Positions 36,195 through 46,967 of a stretch of DNA of 64,000 nucleotides are shown piece by piece. The notes under the pieces were generated by a model. That model ran no database searches and had not been told where the DNA came from. It worked only from the letters and a program-made list of their open reading frames with translations. How positions within the stretch are numbered: the stretch's first letter is position 1; every line of letters begins with the position of its first letter. The DNA is from Miscanthus floridulus (Eukaryota > Streptophyta > Magnoliopsida > Poales > Poaceae). Location of the stretch: NCBI RefSeq assembly GCF_019320115.1, contig NC_089584.1, positions 56,354,852-56,418,851 on the forward strand. The letters are read 5' to 3'. Both the position numbers and the translations under genes were made by a program.

Positions 36195-38493
36195 TGTGTG
36201 ATGCATATAATCTATTGATACTCATAGCGAGGCTTAGAAGTATTTGTGTATAGGCAACTAGTTAATTATTGCTTTATAATTCAACTAGATGACTGCATGT
36301 GTAGTTTCTATTGTGGTGATCATTTCATGATGATAATGATCTTTTCTGTAAATATGGTCAATAACAAAGTTGTAGATAACTTACTTATCTACCCTGTGTT
36401 AAATTTTCATAGTCATTGGCCTTATGGTTTGAGAATTATAGTGGTCAGAATTCTGCTATCTAAAATGCTTGCTCTCTGGACAGATTTGAAATATTGAATT
36501 GTTTGACCTAGATAACTGCTGAATCACATTAAGATGATCAAAATAAAGTTGTAGGAAATTTCATAAGCTTTCCAGAATGTCCACAACCATATCATTTTGA
36601 TGTGTATAACTCCAGTTATGGTCAAAACAAGTGGCTACTATCTTGTAGTCCAGAAAATGATTTACATAAGTGTTTGTTTAAGTTACTAGAGAAGAGATAT
36701 GCACCTACTCAGTAAAAGAAAATGTAACTTGTTATCACCTAAATGCAATGCTGCTGAGAACACTTATGCGGATGCATTCATCACATCATATCATATTATA
36801 CATGTCATTATATATGCATCCATGATATCTTATTTCCAGCTCATGCATATAGGATCATCCAAGGGGATAACTCTATTGGAATTCGACAAAGAGCCGGAAG
36901 AACAACAGGAGGCACCTTAGCCCATAGCTACAGAAGGCGAGGAGCAAGCTCTTGAGGTCCTACTCAAGTGCCCGGATCACAAGCCAACTTTCTTTATCAA
37001 AGGCAAGCCGCAGAGCATTCTAAGTGTCCCATGTTTTACAAAATATCACTTGAGTCTTTTATTTTTGATACATTAGGTTATAAGAGTTTGTTGGAAACAC
37101 TTGATGCATAGAACTACCTTGTCTAGATAAATATCTTTAACCCTGTGTTTGGTCTAGGATCGAATATATGCTTAGATATGCTTACACCGGTGGAAGTCAG
37201 GTGATTTCCTATCACCTGCGAGATATAGGTGGGCACTGAACCACGATTGGCTATATTTGCTATCGTGTAAAAGAACTATGGATTTTGTAAATCGAGGTCG
37301 AACAGAGTCTATGTTGTGGGTTGACTCATATGATTCCATCTACACCGATTAAGGACCATAACATTGTTGGTCCTCGGTCATTTTGACCGCATGCCTCTCA
37401 TTTAGCTGGTCGAATAAGTCGTTCTGACCACAAAGCCGAGTAGCTTAACTCAGGCCAAACCCCATTCTATAAGAGTGCGCACTCTGGATGGTAGTAAGGA
37501 TGTACGGGGAGCCAAACGTGAGCCCAAGGGCAGGCCGAGCCTAAACATCATAGTAGTTAGTCATCCCTGATTGTGCGGCGCTGATCAAACCTATGAAATG
37601 TGGACCTGAGTTGTACCAAAGGTGACCGTTGATCTAGTCTACCTGGGTTTGTGTTAGGAATAAATTCCCAGCTGGTTGAAATCAATTCGAATCACTGTCT
37701 CTCCCGGATAGTGAGAAACTTGTCTAAGCTTCCTTCTATCATAGTGTTAATAGCAAGTGGAATGGTTCTGAGAATGGAATATTAAATGGCTATGGTTATT
37801 ATTGTGCTGTCATTAACAATATACTACATGTTTGGCATAGGTTAGTCACTAATCTAGAGATGAATAGCTATAATTAACTTGACGACCGAATTATAAAAGG
37901 TATAGTTGAATTAGTGGCTTTTTATACAAAATGTTGTCAAGCTAGCTCCACTTATAAAGCCTTGCATGATCCTTGGAGTCAATTTATTTTTGGTATACGA
38001 CGGGTAAGTCTAGCTGAGTACCTTCTTATACTTAGGGTTTATTTCCCATTGTTGTAGATAATATGATGTATCATGGCTACTATAAGAACTGCTTCTGTCC
38101 CACCATGGATGGGGAGTAGGGCCCTGGGCAAGGCATCTCTTGTCAATCCCTCTCTTAAGCTTTTGTGAGATTGTGATCATGAGCTGCCATAGTATTTGAA
38201 CAACGATGGAGATGTTGGTTTCAAACTTTAATTGCTTCCATTAGTATTTTACCTGAACTTAGTTTGTAATAACTTTTAATTGTACTCTGATGCATGGAAC
38301 TGTATTTGTAAATTTTATGTAACGTGTGACATGTATGTTGAATCATGTACGATCTTTGTTGTATGTTGGTTGAATCGAGACCCTTTGTGGGACTTGATGG
38401 ACTACCAGGTTTATATGGGCTCAAGTATGACAGTGTGACCGCTTGTGGGCTACTATTGTACTTGTGCTCTTATAAATTGGATAGTTCTACTAC
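36195..38493 (+). mobile_element. 3' LTR of element C, second half
   Basis: This is AT-rich LTR sequence in plus orientation that continues where 22536 stops. The block TGGTCAATAACAAAGTTGTAG near 36354 and the following 80 bp match the reverse complement of the element D LTR just beyond the part matched by the first half. The end CTCTTATAAATTGGATAG...CTACTACA at 38469-38493 is the usual 3' terminus. Together the halves give a 4.6-kb LTR, the size expected. No gene is seen; frames at 36246-36497 and 36699-36920 are LTR sequence. Confidence 0.75.
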
Positions 38494-38851
38494 ATTGCAC
38501 TTCATGAAGGTCCTCATCGATGGTGGGAGTGCCCTCAATATCCTCTTCGCCAGCGCCCTAAAGTAGTTGGGCTTATCCAAGCTGGACCTCACCGCCATAG
38601 ACTCTCCGTTTTGGGGGATTGTCCCGAGCAGGGCATCTCAGCCTCTCAGTGAGATTATGCTTCCTGTGTAGCTCAACACCTCGGACATGTTCTGCATCGA
38701 GTACATCACCTTCCTGGTCACTAACTTCGACACCACCTATCATGCCTTTCTTGGTCGACTGGCACTCAACAAGTTCATGGACGTTCCACGCTATTCCTAT
38801 CTAGTTCTAAAGATGCCAGCACTAGGAGGGGTCCTCTCCCTATAGGTCAAC
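38494..38851 (+). pseudogene. Tat-lineage Ty3/gypsy protease fragment
   Basis: From 38501 the frame reads FMKVLIDGGSALNILFASALK, then a TAG, then GIVPSRASQPLSEIMLPV, a TAG, and DTTYHAFLGRLALNKFM. This is the aspartic protease region of Tat-lineage gypsy elements with the active-site motif IDGGSALN. It is cut on the left by the end of element C's LTR and on the right by a new LTR at 38852. Only a fragment with at least two stops remains. It is a different family from T1, whose protease reads VDGGASIN. Confidence 0.75.
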
Positions 38852-39532
38852 TGTCGGTGGTCACTAACAACCAAATCTAACCACCAATTATAGTCCAAAA
38901 TGGAAGAACTAAACAATCTTTTGACACATATGCCTTTACTATTAACCTAGTTCTACTTGTATTGGAGAAAACATGTTTTGCAGGACATATATTCAAATAC
39001 AAGTGGAAAACCAAGCAAAAGGCGCAATTCGAGAAGTGTAATGCAAAAATGCACAAGAGAAATGAATAGAGAGGCCCACCTATGCAACTTACCTAGGAGA
39101 ACACCAATGTAGGAAAGGCCTAGGCCTAGTCACTAGCCCACCTTGCAAAGGCAACATCTAGGTGAGCCAACCAGGGTGCGGCCACACCCTAGGTTCGCCC
39201 GCACCCTAGGCGGCATGGCCCGGTCCCATCCACCTATGATAGTTGCATGCCACCATGCTAAGGTGGTTTTGGCCTGTTTCCTATTTTCCCATGCGAATCT
39301 GTCCTCACTCCACTATAAAAGAAGGGCTAGAGCTCATGTTCAACACACATCAACAGTTGGAGCCAAGCACCTCACACCACATCTTGTACTCTTAGTTCTT
39401 AGTAGTAGTCTTTGGAGCTAGCAAGAGCAACTTGGAGACTCCTTGGAAGAAAAGAGAGAACAACTTGGTATGAATACAAAGAGAATTTCTTCCATAGTCA
39501 TGCTCTCATATCATTTATATAGTTGTGCTATT
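38852..39532 (+). mobile_element. First part of an LTR interrupted by T1
   Basis: It begins TGTCGGTGGTC, has a promoter-like end (see TATA box at 39314) and stops where T1 starts. The remainder is expected beyond the far end of T1, outside the window. The family is not recognised. The frame 39143-39421 shows no domain. Confidence 0.5.
39314..39320 (+). promoter_or_regulatory. TATA box of the interrupted LTR
   Basis: TATAAAA in the context CACTATAAAAGAAGGGC, typical of plant LTR promoters. About 200 bp of probable transcribed LTR follows before the T1 insertion. Confidence 0.6.
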
Positions 39533-41461
39533 TGTCGGCGCGAAAACATGGTGGCTGCGCCGGGTGGACACACAGCAAGCTAGAACGATCTAGAGATCTA
39601 CATGGCTTCAACGTAGGGCCAGTCGATCCTGTGAATTCCTAAGGGCATGCTAGTCAATTTGACCTGTAATTGATAAGGAGAGAAAGTTTAACAGTAATTT
39701 AGGGTGGAACATGATGGTTTTGCCCAGATAGTTCCAAGTGTGCTGCTTTGGAAGCAGCCAGGCGGGAAAATCAACTAATATAGCCGATATGAGAAGAAAT
39801 CGACTGTTACAAACTATAACGCTCATCGGTCACGATTGATTGAATACAATGCACCCAGTTTTAATGATCCTTTCCCTTAAGCTATTAACATGTATGCGTC
39901 AAAGATACATGACTGGCTAAATTAGATTTGATCAATGTGTGGTGTAGAGCCAATGAATCTGGTGAAAAGGGATATGCCACGCAAACAATTGACTATTTGA
40001 TATTGATAGACCTATGAACTGTCTTGATCTAATCTATTACCGTCAACAGTGAGGTTCAACCGGATCGATGCAGCTATGATGATGATGATAGTCTAGAACC
40101 AGAAAATCCATAGAACCGACCATACTTCAACAGGTTCATGAAAGCATGCCATATCTGTAAAAGCATAGGCGAATCAACTAAAATAGCCGATTCAGGTAGA
40201 AAAGGGATTACAGCATGTGAAAAAATCAACTGTTTAATATGGACAGATCTATAAACTCATCAAATCTAACATGTTATCCTTAATAGTGGGGTTCGTCCGG
40301 ATCAATGGCAGCCATGATAAAGATAACAGATCAAACCTTGAAAATAAATAGATCTATTCACATTTAATAGAATCATGAAGACACACTATAAGCATTAAAG
40401 TGCTGGCAATCGGCTATTTAGCCGATGCAGTCAAAGCAAACAACCAAGGTCACATCTAGTCGAAAGTAAATCTACTAACTAGCATACTCTGATCTAAAGT
40501 GCTAACAGTGGGGATCGACCGGATCATTACAGCCAGAATAGCGAGCTATAGACCAGATTCAACTAGCTAGTAAGACTTCTTAAGATCAGACATGCCTTAG
40601 CCGTGTACTATGCATGATCAAGATCGAAGTAGAATAGCCGATAAAACATAATTCAACATTTAAAGTAAGAACCATCGCAATGTGACAAAATAAATGATGG
40701 ACTAAAAGGATGTGAGGCTGATCTAGATCGAACTCGATTGGGCATGTTGATATTGCTGAAACTAATGACAACAAGAACATCAGTAAGATCAATAACTTAA
40801 TGAATCTACCCAAAGGATGACACCCTTAGGTAGAGCCAATAACTTGACCTTAATTTGATTCAAGCAGTGGAGGTCGAACTTAACCGATGCAGCCGTAGTT
40901 GAACTAGATAAGGATCTATAACTAACTTATACTAGAGTTCATAAGAGGTCGGCCGGACCAATGCAGCCTTACAAACAAAAGTATAAGCCATGACGGTACT
41001 TATATACAAGCCAAAGGTCGACCAGATCAATGTAGCCCTGCTTGTTGAAGAACTCACTGAGATCTACAGTAAGGGTTGGTTTGAAGCCGAAAAAAGTAAT
41101 TGGTATTGATTGATTGGGAATTTTTTTTACAATAGCCAGGGTCCAATATTTATACCTGAAACCTAAACATAAATCCTACTCAAGTATGACTCATTACAAT
41201 CTTTGGTATAAGAGAGAACATTCCTAACTTAAGATAGCTTGGACCCTAATCTTTCCCTTTTTGTAGAGTTCGACATGTTTCCCCCTTGACGCCATCCGTA
41301 CGTAGTCCATTGACATTGTCTGCTGACATCATCTATAAAATACCCGATTCTAACACTGCATTAAAACTAGCTGACCTCGATTCACACCCGATCGATCCCT
41401 TGATGATACAATTTTATAAGCCTTGAGTTCCTGTGTTCTTTCCAAAATTTTGGTGTAAACA
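39533..41461 (-). mobile_element. 3' LTR of Tat element T1
   Basis: It runs from TGTCGGCGCGAAAAC to GGTGTAAACA (minus strand TGTTTACACC). It is 1.93 kb and repeated at 53176-54522 (truncated) and 54523-56404. It contains many copies of a short motif resembling AGCCGAT and a run of spaced GGTCGACC/GATCGATGCAGCC-like units, without coding capacity. The five bases to its left (CTATT, 39528-39532) should recur at the far end of the element. Confidence 0.9.
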
Positions 41462-41478
41462 TATGCCCCCCAATTTTG
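41462..41478 (-). promoter_or_regulatory. Polypurine tract of T1
   Basis: The minus strand reads AAAATTGGGGGGCATA immediately before the LTR start TGTTTACACC. The same tract lies at 56405-56420 in T2. Confidence 0.85.
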
Positions 41479-41658
41479 GGATAAAAGTATTTTTATTCCA
41501 AAATTACCACGTCTATACCCTCGATGGGTCCGTAGTCATGGGTAGAGAACCTTGATCTAGGGCCTACCAATGTCCTTGCCTGCTTATGAGCCTACACTTT
41601 AAAACTTCATGAGAGCACTATTGCTTCATGGGCGCTTGGATTCAATCTTCCAGACCGA

Positions 41659-43054
41659 CTATAAATGCTTATCAGACCCTAGCGAGAGCAACCCAATGAC
41701 TCAGTTATGTTTCCTACTGCTTGCCTCCTTGAGTGCCCTTGACTCTGCTGGACCCTCCATGGTCTAATTCCTTACTATGAGGGTCTTGAGTGGTTAGAAG
41801 TATTCTTGTGGATAGGACGATTGTGTTGCTCATTTCAGCACATTATAGAGCAAGAGGATCAACTGCTGCGGTTAGAAGAATTCTTGTGACGTCACCTAAG
41901 TTTTCTCACCATCAACGCAGAGCTATTCTAGTGTTTGCAAGGATTCAAATGTGTGGACACCTTCCCCTTGTTCACTCTATCAAGTGCTCATGCCGAGAAA
42001 TTAGTTGGATATATGGGCATCTTTTTAGCAAGCGGCCTTTTCTCTCCCCTGATGCTACTTCTATCAGTGGGCCAATATGACTTGGTCCATGATGACCTTT
42101 GGCCTTGTGAGGATCCAGACTCCCTTCAATCTAAGGAAGTCTTAGTGGGTTGATCATTGGTTAATGTAAACTTTATGTATCAATCCCATGGTATCTATAA
42201 TTATGGGAAGCAATAAGTCTGAATCCGTTGTGCTTCCATGAACCGTTCCCTAAATTTCCAGAGTGTTGATCCATTTCCATAACTGACTTCAATTCCATAC
42301 CCCTAACACAGTCTATCTTCTCATCTCCCAGGCTATATATAGGGGCCATGGTTGTGGATTGAAAATAACCTGCTTTGTCCCAAACCTTCTGTGCCTTTGC
42401 TGCGATTTGCATTCTAATAGGCTCAAACATATGGGGAGCAGCAAGAGGCCTGCTGAAGAGGCCCTTGATGAGTCTATGCCACCACACCAGCATCTTCATC
42501 AATAGGAGAATGCAACCCGTGATCTTGGGCGGATGAACTTTCATCTGAATGCGCTGTAGGATGCTCTCATCATCTCCAAACATGCAGCCAACTCCACTCA
42601 AGCGAGGTGGCCAAGGCCAAGGCTAGAATTATGGGTGAGATATCCACCACAATTCTCCATTTCCTTTAGTGTTGTCTTCAAGATCTTGATTATCCCTTCC
42701 TTGAATCTTCTATACCTATTGGACCAGTTGGAAAGCCTTCGATCAGCTATAGAGTATGTGGTAGGATTTGTCAATGCTAGGGGTGCCATGATGGTGGTTC
42801 GCTTGTATGACATCCCAAACCGCATCAGAGAAGTTGCCCTTCATGGTGGTTGTCATGGTGGTGCCATGGCATTGGCTGTTGCGCAAGCTTGCTCTAGTCA
42901 CGAGCTTCGACTTCTTCCCCATTGTTTTCTAGCCACCGAACACCCTGAGGACCATGAACACCTGGTCAAGGACTTCTTCAACACCAGCAACTCTGGAGTC
43001 CTCACTTCCTAGGCCAAAGACATAGTGAACAAAGTGTTCTCCAACCCTTAGTTT
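41659..43054 (+). pseudogene. Antisense gene i of T1 (spliced, decayed)
   Basis: This gene lies on the strand opposite to gag-pol. A TATA-like CTATAAATG at 41659-41667 is conserved in T2 (56609). Coding sequence is seen at about 42598-42640 (EVAKAKARIM), ending at a donor ATG|GTGAG. The last exon begins after the acceptor CCAG at about 42725 (LESLRSAIEYVVGFVNARG, VRLYDIPNRIREVALHGG, HEHLVKDFFN, AKDIVNKVF) and ends near 43050. An in-frame TAG precedes AKDIVNKVF. Compared with T2, about 300 bp of the middle exon is deleted. Tat elements are known to carry extra antisense frames here; I do not recognise the protein's function. Confidence 0.55.
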
Positions 43055-43389
43055 GTAATAGGAGAAGCTAGCAAACAATTTCTTTGTTTTAAGTGACTCC
43101 TCTTTTTCCCTATACTCATGTTCCAATTTGTAAGTAGTTATCTAGACTGTTGTGTGTCTCCTCGAGGCTAAGTAGAATAGCCATTTCAGATTAGCCAATT
43201 TTGACTTGTGATTCGATCTGACTCTATTAAACCTGAAAACGGCTCTCATGGGAAAACTTTTCAAATTCCTCCCCGATCACCAATTGCTGCATTTTCCCTC
43301 GGTACTAGCTGAACGGCGCTCCCTCTTCCATTAATTGGGCTTGCCTTTCCACATTTCAAGATATCGACCATCTCGCCTCCATGGCTATA

Positions 43390-44472
43390 AACACCGGCTA
43401 AGGGCTCTAGCTTCAAGCACATCTACACTTGCAATCGCCTCCGTTCTCTGCACTTCTCTGCCTTCAATACCCTATAGTAGTTTCCCTTCTTCTACGATCT
43501 AGGCCAGCATCCATGGTAGGAGAAGATCACCACGACAAGCATGTAGTGGAAGATCTACCAGAGGAAGAGGTCTTGGTCAGCCAGCGGCTCCACCACATAA
43601 GGTAAGACTGAATGCTCCCATCCATAGTGAGAATCATCTACTAATGCATCTGTTGATTCATCCTCAATGACAGCCTCTAGCCACTTCCTCTCAGGACTAG
43701 CAGGCCTTCTACTGCCACATCTGCTATTGCCACACTAGACTCGTCATCGGACTCCTCCAACTTCTACAATGGCGATGATGCCCGGTGTTTCCTCCAAGAG
43801 TGGAGGGCGGCCAAGGACCATTACTCCGAGGCAACTCGGGAGAACAATCAGCTTGAGAGCCACCACAAGGCTTCTCAAGCCACCCTCCTCACCGCCGAGG
43901 AAGAAGCCAACATTGCTTGGGCATGGTTGGCTGAGTCTAACACCATGGTGGCGGGTAAGAAGAACTCCAAGAAAACCTTCATTTCAATTTCCACTATCCT
44001 TGTCTTGATAGCTCCTTTGTTTCCATGATTTCTAGCCTTGATGGTGCAGTTGGAGAACCTCCAACTGGCAGCGAACACGGCTATGGCGACTGTCAACACC
44101 TAGGGCCCTCTCCTCAATAGTCGCCTACAAGACGTCCCGACGCACGTTTAGGAGATCACCCTCCACGGTGTTCACTGCAGCACGGCAATGGCTCTAGCAG
44201 CGGTGTAGGTCTAGACCGGCATGATCTCTGCATCATGGAGTGGGTCTTTTCGATGGTCGATGACCCTAGCATGCATGAGGACCTGATCGAGGATGGCTCT
44301 AGCAGCACCGTAGGTCTAGACTGGGCTTGATCTCCACACCATGGAGTTAGGCTTTCCAATGGCCGATGACCCTAGCACGCATGAGGACCTGATCAAGGAC
44401 TTCAAAGACACCACAGCAGCCTTCATGGACATCACTTCATCTTAGGAAGTTGTAAACAGGGTGTTCGATTAG
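43390..44472 (+). pseudogene. Antisense gene ii of T1 (tandem paralogue)
   Basis: A TATA-like GGCTATAAACA lies at about 43383-43393. Exon 1 (43513-43601) is open from ATG (MVGEDHHDKHVVEDLPEEEV) to a donor GTAAGA. A second exon ending at 43947 (or 43954) encodes a glutamate- and alanine-rich, coiled-coil-like segment (RENNQLESHHKA, AEEEANIAWAW). The last exon starts at 44050 after GCAG with LENLQLAANTAM, then ITLHGVH..AMALAAV, HEDLIKDF and EVVNRVFD. That end is clearly related to antisense gene i. Stops within the last exon (for example near 44101 and 44149) and an imperfect duplication of ~115 bp at 44180-44340 show decay. Confidence 0.5.
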
Positions 44473-44719
44473 CTTGTAACTAGTACAAACTGATCAATGA
44501 ATGAAATCCCTGCTTTTCTGTGATCGCGCCATAGTGAACTTCCTGCAATATTTTTGTATACATCATGATTGTCTCTATGTTTGTTTTTTTTCTCTATAGG
44601 CGATACATATTGTATCGGCTTTTACCCCTTTAGATCTATTTTGAACTAGAGGTGATACCCTTCTGTACCGACTATTAGAGCCAATGACTGAACAAATTGG
44701 CTATCAAGTATTAATCCAA

Positions 44720-45085
44720 ATGCTAGGATAATATTTCTTTAGATACTTTCCATTGATTGCTCTATCAAACTCCTCTTCTCCTCCTAGTGTTTACAAAATA
44801 TAAGCATTGCTAGGCACACAACGTTTAATCCGATTATGTCCTTCCCAATTAGGTGACCACTTGCCAAACTTGCTATCTCTTGACCTGATCAGTAATTTCA
44901 CCTTCAAGACCAAGTCTCCTTTAGAAAGTTATTTGCTCTTGACCTTCTTATTGTAATACTTCGCAATCCTTAGCTTATTGGCTTCGATATTCTAAAGAGC
45001 ATGCAACCGATGGCAACTTAAGTCTTCTAAGTCATCCATGATAAGATTCATGTAAACTTTGGCTATCAAATCATTTTGCAACATG
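44720..45085 (-). pseudogene. T1 integrase C-terminal segment
   Basis: This region aligns with the open frame 63500-63865 of T2 (KYYNKKVKSKQFSEGDLVW and WEGPYRI in T2). In T1 it is interrupted by point mutations and separated from the integrase core by the solo LTR at 45091. The order on the minus strand is integrase core, solo LTR, C-terminal segment, spacer with antisense genes, 3' LTR. Confidence 0.75.
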
Positions 45086-45090
45086 ACATG

Positions 45091-46962
45091 TGAAAGCTCT
45101 AGTTTGGTTTTGGTGAATTGATGAAACCCTAAGTGCTAACCTAGTTCATCAAGTGATCATGAGATAGGTAGCACACTTCAAGTAGAGAAGCAAATGAAGA
45201 TCATAACATGACAATGGTGATAGCATGGAGATGATCATGGGCTTAAACTTGAAGAGAAGAAAGAGAAAAACAAAAAGCTCAAGGCAAAGGTATAACTTGT
45301 AGGAGCTATTTTGTTTTGGTGATCAAGACACTTAGAGAGTGTGATCACATTTAGGTTTGATAGCCGTACTATTAAGAGGGGTGAAACTCATATCGGAATG
45401 CGGTTATCAAAGTGCCACTAGATGCTCTAACTCATTGCATATGCATTTAGGATCTAGTGGAGTGCTAACACCCTTGATAATATTTGTGAAAATATGCTAA
45501 CACATGTGCATAAGGTGTTTGCGGCGCTTTTGGAAAAATGAAATGTCTATTTTCTATTGCACCGGATGCAAAATTCTTGGTGGTTGGCACATTTGAGCAA
45601 GGGTGAAGAAGTTAGAGTTGAAATGGAGTTGGTCAAAATGATGCTGGCGTCGGTCTACTGACCAGATGCTGGATCACTCAGCGACCGAACGCTGAAAGGC
45701 TGCGTCCGGTCGAGCTGTCAGATGGCACAGTGGGTAGGGTTGAGCACCGGACGCTGGTCTACGTCCGGTCAAGGTGGACCGGACGTGTCCGGTCGAAAAA
45801 ACATGCCTCGGGGAGCTTACTAGAAACGACCGGACGCTGGGGCTTCAGCATCCGGTCAGTTTTGACCAGAGCGTCCGGTCAGCGTCATAGCCATTGGAAT
45901 CTGATGAACAACGTTTGAAGGCGATGACATGTGGCGTCCATCGGGCGACCGGACGCTGAGGGCCAGCGTCCGGTCAGTATGACCGGAGCGTCCGGTCAGA
46001 GCGTAGAATACCCAGTGAAGGGGTACAATGGCTCTATTTGATGGGGGCTCCATTTATAGCCCCATGGCCGGCTCAAGGGACAACTCTTGCACATTTTCAT
46101 TGACATAGCAACCTTGTGAGCCTAGCCAAAGAACTCCCACTCATCTACATCATTGATTCATCATCATAGTGAGATTGGGAGTGATCCAAGTGCATTGCTT
46201 GAGTGATTGCATCTAGAGGCACTTAGTGATCATGTTTCGCTGCAGATTTCGCTTGTTACTCTTGGTGGTTGCCGCCACCTAGATGGCTTGGAGCAGCGAG
46301 GATCGTCGAGCAGAGGTGGTGATTGTCTCCGGCTCCGATCGTGGTGATTGTGAGGGGTTCTTGACCTTGTCCCCAGTGGAGAGCCAAAAGGTACTTTAGT
46401 GAATTGCTCGTGGCTTGTGTGATCCTCATCTTGTGTTGGTTGTGCGGCACCCTATTGAGGGTTTGGCGTGTGAAGCCAATTAGCGCGTGAACCTCCAAGT
46501 GAGTGAATCGCCACAATGAGGACTAGCTTGCCGGCAAGCAAGTGAACCTCGGTAAAAATCATTGTGTTCATCCTTTGATTCCGAGGTGATTGGTCTCTAT
46601 TGTTATTCATCTTTGTGATTGATTGGTACTTTATCTACATGGTGGTATAACTATCCTAATCACTCTCTTTACTTTACCGCAAACTAGTTGACAAGCTCTT
46701 TAGTGTAGCTAGTTGTGAGAGCTTGCTTGCTTGGTTGGTGTGGCTCTTTAGTTAGTCTTTGAGAGCACACTAACATAGAATAGTGTCTTTGCTATTGTGT
46801 GAATAGACACTATCTAAACTAGAATTGTGGTAGGTGGCTTGCATTTTAAGTAGGCTAGCGCAATACTCGCTTCGCCTCATAATTGTCTAACCACTTTGTT
46901 AAGTGTTGTTGTAAAAATTTTATTAGGCTATTCACTCCCCCTCTAGCCATTAGGACCTTTCA
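45091..46962. mobile_element. Solo LTR, Sirevirus (Copia) type
   Basis: The unit begins TGAAAGCTCTAG, ends GGACCTTTCA, and is flanked by the 5-bp duplication ACATG (45086-45090 and 46963-46967). T2 shows the same site without the insertion near 63852-63862. No PBS, PPT or coding sequence lies inside, so it is a solo LTR of 1,872 bp. The start (GCTCTAGTTTGGTTTTGG) and the end block (TATTCACTCCCCCTCTAGCC) resemble Sirevirus LTRs as I know them. A cluster of palindromic CCGGAC motifs supports this. Frames at 45730-46053 come from that cluster. Read with TG at 45091 the LTR would be plus-oriented. Confidence 0.75.
45680..46000. repeat. Cluster of palindromic GACCGGAC/GTCCGGTC motifs
   Basis: About ten copies of GACCGGACGCT or its complement GCGTCCGGTC lie within 320 bp. 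The tightest is GACCGGACGTGTCCGGTC at 45777-45794, whose 8-bp arms are perfectly palindromic. A TATA-like TTTATAG follows at about 46050. Sirevirus LTRs are known for repeated palindromic motifs upstream of the core promoter. Confidence 0.8.
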
Positions 46963-46967
46963 ACATG

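Noticed and set aside
40070..40090. ATG/GATGAT microsatellite runs (also 53715-53730 and 23250-23265)
   Set aside because: Short simple repeats shared by LTR copies, with no sign of function.
39533..41461. Regularly spaced short repeats suggesting a CRISPR-like array
   Set aside because: The units are imperfect, irregularly spaced, lie inside an LTR that occurs three times, and the sequence is a plant genome.
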